From positions 1 through 28,178 of the forward strand of contig JAVBLA010000070.1 of the NCBI GenBank assembly GCA_031553775.1: DNA of 28,178 nt, in the 5' to 3' direction. Both the position numbers and the translations under genes were made by a program. Numbering within the stretch: position 1 is the stretch's first letter; each line of letters starts with the position of its first letter. This stretch comes from JAISFI01 sp031553775 (lineage in GTDB: Bacteria; Bacteroidota; Bacteroidia; Bacteroidales; Azobacteroidaceae). The notes under the pieces are model-generated. The model ran no database searches. It saw only the letters and a program-made list of their open reading frames with translations, and was not told the origin of the DNA. Below are positions 21,605 to 28,178 of this stretch, one piece after another.

Positions 21605-24340
21605 CTATGATTTCATCCTCCTCACCACACTAGTCAATGCCTCCACGGACCCGATATTATACCCCAACGAATAATAGAAAACCCGTCCGAAGGTATCGGC
21701 TACCATTACCAATGGACGATTTACCGGAAGGTCCGGACGCTCGAGCATTTCTGCCAATTCTTTAGAAACATTTCCATCCATTTCATATCCTAAATGCAGA
21801 CCGGACGGAATTCCGTCCGGTTTCCGGAAACGTTGCATGGAAAGGGAATCTTTTAATATACAGACGATCGGAAGTCCGAGCGTTTCAAGTTCCCCTGCAT
21901 ACTTACCCAGGTCTTCAAGCAAATGGCGGCTGGGTTCTTTATCGGTATCTACTAATAATAACACAAAAAATCCTCTTCCGGTTGTCTGCAGAATCGAAAT
22001 CGGCAAATTTCCTTCAGCCGGCATGTATCTGGCTTCCGGATTCATATTTCCGATCACTGCCACCTGCTGATCTACCTGTTCAAAAAGAAGTTCCATCGAT
22101 TTATCGCTTCCCGGTTCCAGTACAAAATATTCCGTACGGGCCAATACCGAACCGTCAGACAATCTTCTACCTGTGATAATCCGGTAGTTCCCAGGTAAAA
22201 CCTCTACGGTTGTTTCTACCTTACCTGTCCGCGGATTACGGCTCAAATCGGCTTCCTCGCTACTCAATCCCAGGGTACGGAATGTTCCGTTCTCCCATCG
22301 TCCCAAGGTATAATGGGTTTCATATCTGGGGACATTCAATCCATTCTGAGGGGTATATCTCAGGTTTAATTTTACTCTTTTTTCCACATCGGCTCCGGAA
22401 GATGAAGGTTGCCATACGGGTGCCCACGCTCCTTTGACAAAAGCTTCGAATCGTCCGGTTACGGGATCTATCCGCGAAGGGATTCCCAGGGTACGCAGCA
22501 AGGCTACCCCCAATACGTTTTTAGACCGGAGGTTCGCTTTCCAGGTTTGCAGGGTAGCCAACGGAGACTGTGTATAACAACGGATGAAATTGTTATCCGT
22601 TTCCTCTATGCCAGACAAGCATTCCCGGACAAAATCCAAAGTTTCCATTTCTTCTCCAGATTTGTTTCCAAACATTTTCCAAAGTTCCTGACGCCAGGCA
22701 ATGATCAATTCATTATCTACCCGGGGTTGTAATACATATTGCTCATAAAGAGGAGTATCCTTATATTTTCCGGATAAACTTTCCACTCCTTTCAAATGAT
22801 CGGTCAATATAGCTTCCGATACTTCCTGAAGATCTTTTTCCGGTAAAATCTCCAATAATTTCAAAGCACGTTTACGTTGACCAGGAGACGTTTTCCTCAA
22901 AAAAGATTCTACCTGGCTTCCATTGCAAAACGTTTGCTGCAAAAGAGGAATTGCTTCCTTGCCCAACTTCAGTTCTTCAGCCAGATTAGCTGCTTTTTCC
23001 TGATTGCTGAAAGGGAAAGTAGCAATATATGCCATCCTGATGGAATCTTCCTGCTCCAGGCGGGCTGCATGCCGTTGCGCATCTGCTTCGGATAATTTCA
23101 ATAGCTTTCCTTCTGCCGGAGGTTTCAGGTGGTAATGTTCCACCTTTTCATTGACAAATGGACGCAAAACTAATAAAAGCGTATCCTTTTCATACACAGG
23201 GAAAGGGGCAATTGCCCGCAAATCGTCTTTCACAGCCTGGATAACCAGAGTACCCAATCCCGTAGTCAACGAAGCTTTTCCATCTTTATCGGAAACTTGT
23301 TTGGCAATAGGATAAAATTCGGCATAATTATATAACCCGAATTCTATGGTTGCTCCTTCCACAGGCAATCCCTGTTCATCGGTAAGCGTTACCTGTGCCA
23401 GCCTGGAAGCTGCATATACCGGTAATACATTAATTTCCGTATAACCGGCTTCTTCCCTCAGTATCTCTTCCGGTCCGCTATATTTCCCGAATACCCATGT
23501 ATGTACCTGCATGGCCTGTTGCGCCACAGTGCTGAACCAGGCCCGGTTCAATTCAGGTTCCGGTTCGCAGGCTCCGAGATAATACCATTGACCATCTGCC
23601 CAGACTTCCACCCAAGCATGATTATCATCGGTATGCGCCCAGCGGGGCGTATAGACCTGCCGTGCAGGGATTCCCACCGAACGAAGGGCGGCTACTGTAA
23701 AAACAGACTCCTCTCCGCACCTTCCGTATGCTCTGGCTACAACGGCTAACGGACCTGATGTGCGTCCATCAGTCGGCCTGTAAATTACTTTTTCATGACA
23801 CCAATGGTTCACTTCCAGGGCCGCCTGTTGCATAGTCATTCCCTGCAAACGAGGAGCAAGCTCTTTCATAAATACTGTGCGGCAACTATCCAGGTTTTCA
23901 TTATTGACCCTTGGAGGTAAAACAAAATGTCTAAAAATAAGATCCGGTACCTGTTTTCCCCAGGAAAACGTTTTCTGGACTTCGAAAGAAGCACGCACCT
24001 GATCCAGGAAAAAACGGGGAGTATGCATCGACATATCGTTTAACGGCATGTATGCATAGAGGAAGACAAGAGCCTCTGTCTCCATCGAATTTAACCGGTC
24101 TCCTTCGCTTAAGCCACAGGCTTTTGTGAATAGTTCTCCGGGCGTACTAAGCGTATCTGCAAAAAAAGGCAATGAAGCAGACAGATAGATCCGTTTAGCA
24201 GAAAAGTCTTTTTCCGTTTGTTGCCGTATGGCTGTATCCTGTATTAAATGTTCCGTACGAGATCCGCAGGAACACAGGAGCAAAAAGATAAACAGGACGG
24301 ATATAGATGAATAGGTCCGAATGTAGTGGTGTGTATTCAT
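21605..24340 (-). CDS. Transglutaminase-like lipoprotein with a thioredoxin-like C-terminus
   Basis: This 911-residue exported protein has a lipobox (LLCSC, Cys25). No acidic surface-export signal follows the cysteine, so it probably faces the periplasm. A transglutaminase/PNGase-like core spans about 175-275, with Cys208 (GRCGEESVF), His241 (DDNHAWVEVW) and an acidic third residue, Glu259 (GACEPEPE). A beta-sandwich domain (about 315-400) follows (TLTDEQGLPVEGATIEF). A second stretch (about 588-643) repeats the core pattern (LGVALLRTLGIPSRI) without cysteine or histidine. The last 130 residues look like a thioredoxin-like fold. The ATG at 24340 is chosen; the in-frame TTG at 24370 lies in a heptamer array. 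It follows the fucosidase by 48 bp, probably in one operon. The substrate is unknown; peptide or glycopeptide processing is a guess. Confidence 0.82.
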   Translation of the reverse strand: MNTHHYIRTYSSISVLFIFLLLCSCGSRTEHLIQDTAIRQQTEKDFSAKRIYLSASLPFFADTLSTPGELFTKACGLSEGDRLNSMETEALVFLYAYMPLNDMSMHTPRFFLDQVRASFEVQKTFSWGKQVPDLIFRHFVLPPRVNNENLDSCRTVFMKELAPRLQGMTMQQAALEVNHWCHEKVIYRPTDGRTSGPLAVVARAYGRCGEESVFTVAALRSVGIPARQVYTPRWAHTDDNHAWVEVWADGQWYYLGACEPEPELNRAWFSTVAQQAMQVHTWVFGKYSGPEEILREEAGYTEINVLPVYAASRLAQVTLTDEQGLPVEGATIEFGLYNYAEFYPIAKQVSDKDGKASLTTGLGTLVIQAVKDDLRAIAPFPVYEKDTLLLVLRPFVNEKVEHYHLKPPAEGKLLKLSEADAQRHAARLEQEDSIRMAYIATFPFSNQEKAANLAEELKLGKEAIPLLQQTFCNGSQVESFLRKTSPGQRKRALKLLEILPEKDLQEVSEAILTDHLKGVESLSGKYKDTPLYEQYVLQPRVDNELIIAWRQELWKMFGNKSGEEMETLDFVRECLSGIEETDNNFIRCYTQSPLATLQTWKANLRSKNVLGVALLRTLGIPSRIDPVTGRFEAFVKGAWAPVWQPSSSGADVEKRVKLNLRYTPQNGLNVPRYETHYTLGRWENGTFRTLGLSSEEADLSRNPRTGKVETTVEVLPGNYRIITGRRLSDGSVLARTEYFVLEPGSDKSMELLFEQVDQQVAVIGNMNPEARYMPAEGNLPISILQTTGRGFFVLLLVDTDKEPSRHLLEDLGKYAGELETLGLPIVCILKDSLSMQRFRKPDGIPSGLHLGYEMDGNVSKELAEMLERPDLPVNRPLVMVADTFGRVFYYSLGYNIGSVEALTSVVRRMKS

Positions 24341-24347
24341 GTTTAAT

Positions 24348-24380
24348 AATTGAAAATTGAAAATTAACAATTGAAAATTA
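24348..24380 (-). repeat. TTTTCAA heptamer array before the transglutaminase start codon
   Basis: On the minus strand this reads as TTTTCAA-type units, with one short interruption (TTGTTAA). It ends 7 nt before the ATG at 24340 and fills most of the 48-bp gap after the fucosidase stop. Orientation relative to the downstream gene matches the arrays at 4533-4552 and 14803-14840. Confidence 0.7.
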
Positions 24381-24388
24381 GAATTTCA

Positions 24389-25720
24389 TTACTTTATATC
24401 GACTTCCAGGATTGTATCGTATGGATTCATTGTATGGTCCAGTTCGATAGTTGTTTCCTTGGTTTTCTTATTGTATTTCCAGTTTACTTTCTGCGCTTTA
24501 TCGAACCATTGCATGTTTTTTACCTGGGCAGGGAAAGTCAGTGTCAATGCTCCGGTTTCGGGTTGTTGAAGAATATGGATATAATATTTTTTACCCTTTT
24601 GGGTAATGGCTCCCCAAGCTTGAGGTTTAAGAAAGCCGCCTTGCGTGCCATAGATGGTTTCTCCATATCGGCTTGTCCATTCTCCTAATTGTTCAAGGCC
24701 GGCAACAAACTCCGGTTGTATTTTTCCATTCGGCATCGGGCCTACATTCAGCAATAAATTAGCCTCATATCCTGCTGCGCGGACCAGATAGTCGACAAGT
24801 TCCTTTTTGGATTTATACTTGTTATCAGTTATGCTGTATCCCCACGATCCGTTCATGGTTTCGCAAGTCTCCAGGGGCAAAGCTTCCGAAACAGCCTGTC
24901 CGCTGTATCCGGCTTTATTTTCTCCGGGCAGGTCACGTTCGAAAATTTGATAATCTTCTCCGGGGAACGGCGGCAGGTGATGATTATTGGCTATAAGGCA
25001 TCCCGGTTGCAATTTGTGAATCAATTCGTAGATTTCTCCATAATGCCAGTCGACCTTTGTAGTCGGATCCGTCCGGTTTTCATCGGCAGTCTGATCCCAA
25101 TGCCCGTCAAACCAGATACCACCGATAGGACCGTACTCCGTAAGTAATTCCGTTAGTTGAGCCTTCATGAAATTGATATAAGAGTTCCAATCGCTTTCTG
25201 CTGTTCGTCCGCTATCCTGTCCGGTGCGTCCGGTTCTCCATTGGTAATCATCCCTGGACCAATCTAATAACGAGTAATACAGAAATAGCTTGATTCCCTG
25301 TTTCTGGCATTCTTCCGATAGCTGTTTGATCAGGTCTTTTTGATAATGGGTACGGGTAATTTTCCAGTCGGATTGTTTTGTATCCCAGTTGCTGAAACCA
25401 TCATGGTGGCGGGAAGTAAAAGTAATATACTTCATCCCTGCTTTTTTGGCCAGGGAAACCCATTCGGCAGCATTAAAATCCTGCGGGTCGAAAAAATCAA
25501 TCAACCTGTGATAATCCTTTACTTTTATTTTCCGGGTATTCATAATCCATTCCCCGTTACTCAATACGGCATACGGGCCGAAATGTACAAACATTCCGAA
25601 ACGAGCGTCAGAAAACCATTCTTTTGACTGTTTGACTTCAGGGGAAGGTACATAAGCATTCTGCGCCGGTAGAATTTGGCAGAAAAAAACGAAACTGATG
25701 ACTAAAAGAAAATTTCTCAT
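24389..25720 (-). CDS. GH29 alpha-L-fucosidase, secreted
   Basis: This enzyme should release alpha-linked L-fucose from glycans, acting in the periplasm or outside the cell. The 443 residues begin with a signal peptide (MRNFLLVISFVFFCQILPAQ) without a lipobox. The GH29 barrel follows: FGMFVHFGPYAVL (41-53, with His46), YITFTSRHHDGF (98-109, His105-His106) and the nucleophile Asp205 in GGIWFDGHWD. The acid/base residue is less certain; FERDLPGE near 260-267 is a candidate region. The C-terminus (about 350-443) is a small beta-sandwich. No susC/susD pair or other glycosidase is adjacent. It is followed by the transglutaminase-like lipoprotein. Confidence 0.92.
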   Translation of the reverse strand: MRNFLLVISFVFFCQILPAQNAYVPSPEVKQSKEWFSDARFGMFVHFGPYAVLSNGEWIMNTRKIKVKDYHRLIDFFDPQDFNAAEWVSLAKKAGMKYITFTSRHHDGFSNWDTKQSDWKITRTHYQKDLIKQLSEECQKQGIKLFLYYSLLDWSRDDYQWRTGRTGQDSGRTAESDWNSYINFMKAQLTELLTEYGPIGGIWFDGHWDQTADENRTDPTTKVDWHYGEIYELIHKLQPGCLIANNHHLPPFPGEDYQIFERDLPGENKAGYSGQAVSEALPLETCETMNGSWGYSITDNKYKSKKELVDYLVRAAGYEANLLLNVGPMPNGKIQPEFVAGLEQLGEWTSRYGETIYGTQGGFLKPQAWGAITQKGKKYYIHILQQPETGALTLTFPAQVKNMQWFDKAQKVNWKYNKKTKETTIELDHTMNPYDTILEVDIK

Positions 25721-25770
25721 GTGTTAAATTAAATTTTGATGTTAACTATATTTTTATTTTAAAATATCAT

Positions 25771-25822
25771 CTAAAACTTCTCCCCTTTCAGGAACGAGAG
25801 GCAGGGTGGTCTAAATCTTCTC
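25771..25822 (-). repeat. Paired CTAAA(A/T)CTTCTC direct repeats in the fucosidase leader
   Basis: CTAAAACTTCTC (25771-25782) and CTAAATCTTCTC (25811-25822) differ at one base and lie 40 bp apart, near four helical turns. Both lie between the predicted promoter and the fucosidase ATG. They could bind a regulator, but chance in AT-rich DNA is possible. Confidence 0.35.
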
Positions 25823-25846
25823 TTACAATATATATGAAGTAGTTTA

Positions 25847-25854
25847 CAAAGATA
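25847..25854 (-). promoter_or_regulatory. Candidate promoter -7 element of the fucosidase operon
   Basis: On the minus strand TATCTTTG matches TAnnTTTG. No clear TTTG box is found 20 nt upstream. It would give a leader of about 120 nt before the fucosidase ATG, longer than for the other genes here. Confidence 0.45.
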
Positions 25855-25913
25855 ATATAAGTTTGGGAATCATCCCCTATTTATGAGTAAACAAGTAAAA
25901 TCTTAGGAAGAGA

Positions 25914-26669
25914 TTAAATCTTATCTGACAAAGCTTCCCTACAAGCCATGACCAACTGTTTGTCGGTCTGCCAATAATCGTATTCAGAAGCTGTATTTCC
26001 ATCTCCCATAGCTACATTTTTCTGGATGAAGCGCATAGAGGATATAATTAGTTTTCGGGCTGATAAATGAACAGTTTGGGCGCCTGTTTCCCGTATAAAT
26101 TGAGCGAGGTTATCCGGACGGATACCGCATCCCGGCATGATAGTAAGTCCGGTCTCCTGAGATAATCCTATTAACTTTTTAATCAGATCTGCTCCCTCCG
26201 GAGCGGTAGTTGCCTGTCCGGAAGTCAGGAGTGTATTCACTCCCAGTTCTATCAATACATCGAGTGATTTGAAAGGATTCCTGCAAAGATCGAACGCCCG
26301 GTGAAAAGTAAACGACATGCCCCTGGAGGCCTGCATCAGACGTTCCATGGCTTTCCGGTCTATATTCCCATCTGCATCCAGCGCTCCGCAGACTACTCCA
26401 TCCACTCCTAAATCACGGGCAAGGGAGATGTCTTCGCACATAACATCCAGCTCTTCTTTGGAATAGAGAAAATCGCCTTCCCTCGGACGAATCAGCACAT
26501 GCACCGGAATAGACAATTGCCGCCTTGTTTCTTTGATTGTAGCATACGAAGGAGTCAGGCCTCCTTCCGGCAGAGCCGTGCATAATTCCACCCTATCGGC
26601 GCCACCATCCCGGGCTGCTATTGCCGAAGGAACCGAAGCGGTACATATTTCCAGAAAAAGTTTCCCCAT
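25914..26669 (-). CDS. cutC: CutC family protein
   Basis: CutC is a TIM-barrel protein named for copper homeostasis, though its direct copper role has been questioned. From ATG 26669 the product is 251 residues, the usual length. The N-terminus LEICTASVPSAIAARDGGADRVELC is the family hallmark (in the form ExC...A...GGAxRxELC). VHVLIRPREGDFLYS, VDGVVCGALDADG and SFTHR-like FTFHRAFD follow, then LLTSGQATTA and IMPGCGIRPDN. An in-frame ATG 57 bp upstream would run through a hairpin and add atypical residues, so it is rejected. It lies 83 bp after the T9SS cargo gene. Nothing else here relates to copper. Confidence 0.88.
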   Translation of the reverse strand: MGKLFLEICTASVPSAIAARDGGADRVELCTALPEGGLTPSYATIKETRRQLSIPVHVLIRPREGDFLYSKEELDVMCEDISLARDLGVDGVVCGALDADGNIDRKAMERLMQASRGMSFTFHRAFDLCRNPFKSLDVLIELGVNTLLTSGQATTAPEGADLIKKLIGLSQETGLTIMPGCGIRPDNLAQFIRETGAQTVHLSARKLIISSMRFIQKNVAMGDGNTASEYDYWQTDKQLVMACREALSDKI

Positions 26670-26690
26670 ATTGTGATTCAATAAGATGAA

Positions 26691-26724
26691 GAAACCGTTC
26701 CATCCCAAAGGACAAAACGGTTTC
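26691..26724 (-). terminator. Hairpin between the T9SS cargo gene and cutC
   Basis: GAAACCGTT and AACGGTTTC form a perfect 9-bp stem (26691-26699/26716-26724) with a 16-nt loop. On the minus strand it is followed by TTCATCTTATT, a poor U-tract. It may be a weak terminator or attenuator for the upstream gene, or a leader structure for cutC. Confidence 0.45.
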
Positions 26725-26752
26725 AACTATTTATTACCGATTAAAATACTAT

Positions 26753-27763
26753 TTACTTGATAATTTTTTCCGAATACGCTTTTTCTCCGAATACCATCTT
26801 CACAAAATAAATTCCTTCATTCTGAGCATAAGGAGCGATATTGGTAGTGATTTCCTGCGTTCCGTTCTGCATCTGGACAGGTTGGATATTGGTCAGTTTA
26901 ACCCCCTGTGCATTATACAAATCGATGGAAACCTTCATTTCATAAGGTAACACATAACTGATTTTTATCATATCCTTGAAAGGATTAGGAGATATTTTAT
27001 ACGCAATTTCCGCATTCGGATCTTTTGTTGTTTTCAACTGCGGTTGTTCGATATTCATATTAAAATACGAACGTTTGGTTGCTTGAACAGATTTATCTCC
27101 TAAATTCTGGGTAGTAGTAATCATGGATACAAATACCGGATAGCGGGTATCCTGGGCATACCACAAATATTTTTCTGTTTCAACGATCGTATTTCCGCAA
27201 GCCCACTGTGTAAAACGTTCGGTAGTTTTTACACGCAATACAGGAAGAGTAACATTACCCGGTAACAACAGCGTTCCTGTCGCATCGGCCTGCGTGGAAT
27301 AGGTTCCTGCAATGTTCCCGGTTGTTTTTCCATTATAGCTCATGGTCCCTTCAAAAGAACCGTTGAATGCAGTTCCGTAAGTCTGCGGATAAACCGTTTT
27401 TACCATCGGTTGATTGTAATATACCACAAATTCACCGGATTTATACCCCCTGTATTCGTTGGAAAGTTCGGTGTTACTGTAGAAAAAACGGATATCATCA
27501 CTACCCCGGGTCACTCCCACATTGTATTCACTGTTATTTTCCGTACCCACCAAAGAATTATCCGCATCTTCCAACGGGTTCAGCGAACTGAAATCCCATA
27601 CCAGGCCTTGTCCGCTCATACCGGGTTCTTTGAATTCAACCAACTGTGAAGAATGGGTATCTCCAGGTTTTAAACCATGGGATGAAAGGGTCATTGTTAC
27701 TTGCGCCTGCATAACAGACAGGGCACATACCACTGAGAAAGCTAAAGTAAAAATCTTTTTCAT
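26753..27763 (-). CDS. Secreted protein with T9SS type A sorting domain
   Basis: This 336-residue protein starts with a Sec signal peptide (MKKIFTLAFSVVCALSVMQAQ). It ends in a typical type A sorting domain of about 80 residues: ISPNPFKDMIKISY, VSIDLYNAQGVKL, and the closing GIYFVKMVFGEKAYSEKIIK. Such domains direct cargo through the type IX secretion system to the cell surface or medium. The middle part (about 25-250) is beta-rich and shows no catalytic motif that I recognise, so its activity is unknown. It is the first gene of the leftward run and has a promoter element 46 nt upstream. No T9SS machinery gene lies in this window. Confidence 0.87.
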   Translation of the reverse strand: MKKIFTLAFSVVCALSVMQAQVTMTLSSHGLKPGDTHSSQLVEFKEPGMSGQGLVWDFSSLNPLEDADNSLVGTENNSEYNVGVTRGSDDIRFFYSNTELSNEYRGYKSGEFVVYYNQPMVKTVYPQTYGTAFNGSFEGTMSYNGKTTGNIAGTYSTQADATGTLLLPGNVTLPVLRVKTTERFTQWACGNTIVETEKYLWYAQDTRYPVFVSMITTTQNLGDKSVQATKRSYFNMNIEQPQLKTTKDPNAEIAYKISPNPFKDMIKISYVLPYEMKVSIDLYNAQGVKLTNIQPVQMQNGTQEITTNIAPYAQNEGIYFVKMVFGEKAYSEKIIK

Positions 27764-27808
27764 AACCTATTGTTTATTGATTCATGTATAGTTTCATGTA
27801 AAACCAAG

Positions 27809-27816
27809 CAAAGGTA
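27809..27816 (-). promoter_or_regulatory. Promoter -7 element of the T9SS cargo gene
   Basis: On the minus strand TACCTTTG matches TAnnTTTG, giving a leader of about 40 nt. No clear TTTG -33 box is seen. Confidence 0.55.
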
Positions 27817-27829
27817 ACTTTTTGGGATG

Positions 27830-28178
27830 AAAATTCCTAATGTTTTTTGTAAAATCATTCAAGGTTTTCTTTTAGATTCCATGAATTCTTCCTATGTTTA
27901 TGGTCCCATCTGGTAATTTGTATGCTGTGTACTGTAATTTTACACTACCTAATTCGCAATTTCAAATCGCTTAAAAACATTTATTTTCCAATTTATTGTA
28001 ATGCGTTTTTTTCTTCATACTTCATTATGGAGTTATAAACTCCTGTTTATAAACACCCGAATTACAAATTCGGGAAAACAGGGGTAATTCACATTATTCT
28101 CTATGACATATTCAAATAATTATAAATATATTTTAAAGAAGCCTAATAAAGCATCCTCGCATTAATTTTTGCCTAAAA
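27830..28178. other. Gene-free AT-rich stretch at the right edge
   Basis: From the start of the T9SS cargo gene to the window end no credible gene is seen. The DNA is AT-rich. The only structure is the palindrome cluster at 28029-28082. A short frame on the minus strand (MKYEEKNALQ) begins a few bases beyond that cluster but is too short to support. Confidence 0.5.
28029..28082. repeat. Three abutting perfect palindromes
   Basis: GGAGTTATAAACTCC (28029-28043), TGTTTATAAACA (28044-28055) and CCCGAATTACAAATTCGGG (28056-28074) follow each other with no gap. Each is a perfect inverted repeat, the outer two with 3-nt loops (ATA and ACA). CCTGTTT (28042-28048) can instead pair with AAACAGG (28076-28082), enclosing the third palindrome and disrupting the first two. 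The arrangement resembles REP-type palindromic units, which in other bacteria are moved by RAYT transposases; no such transposase gene is in the window. Confidence 0.7.

Noticed and set aside
21272..21633. Plus-strand frames across the DJ-1 start and repeat copy 2
   Set aside because: They are antisense to the DJ-1 gene and pass through the repeat, with the same spurious lysine-rich peptide.
27980..28030. Short minus-strand peptide MKYEEKNALQ beside the palindromes
   Set aside because: It has ten codons only and no homology that I can recall. The upstream purine-rich stretch is part of a palindrome.

Overview
The window reads as Bacteroidota chromosome, most likely a gut-type Bacteroidales. 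Four observations support this: LpxC and FabZ are fused in one protein; a secreted protein ends in a type A sorting domain of the type IX secretion system; promoters follow the Bacteroidota pattern (TTTG, about 20 nt, TAnnTTTG); and Shine-Dalgarno sequences are mostly absent. Odoribacteraceae is a guess I cannot test here. No rRNA, tRNA, CRISPR array, phage or intact insertion sequence was found.

Layout. Positions 1-680 hold no gene but are rich in repeats. clpC (680-3223, +) follows and ends at a strong hairpin terminator. A leftward operon (5647-3350) carries a DUF5063 protein, a DEDDy 3'-5' exonuclease and an RlmI-type rRNA methyltransferase. It diverges from ftsK, which is followed by a lolA-like gene and trxB. 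Next come an M24 peptidase, a PurM-like gene, a small lipoprotein, prfA and pyrF. An HD-domain phosphohydrolase precedes the lipid A set lpxD, lpxC/fabZ and lpxA. A PRiA4b ORF-3-like protein then overlaps miaA. From 20857 onward all genes are leftward: a DJ-1/PfpI protein, a large transglutaminase-like lipoprotein, a GH29 alpha-L-fucosidase, cutC and a T9SS cargo protein. The last 415 bases have no gene.

Most genes are housekeeping. The lpx genes make the acylated lipid A core, and LolA delivers lipoproteins to the outer membrane. FtsK segregates chromosomes, RF1, MiaA and RlmI serve translation, and PurM and PyrF make nucleotides. The right end looks like envelope and secreted glycan or peptide processing.

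The unusual content lies between genes. A repeat of about 172 bp has four hairpins whose stems differ between copies but stay paired. It occurs complete at 276-448 (+) and 21430-21601 (-), with a probable truncated copy at 1-110 (-). Three TTTTCAA heptamer arrays sit just upstream of start codons in the same orientation. Three perfect palindromes abut without a gap at 28029-28074. The transglutaminase-like lipoprotein also appears to contain a second, catalytically dead transglutaminase-like segment.
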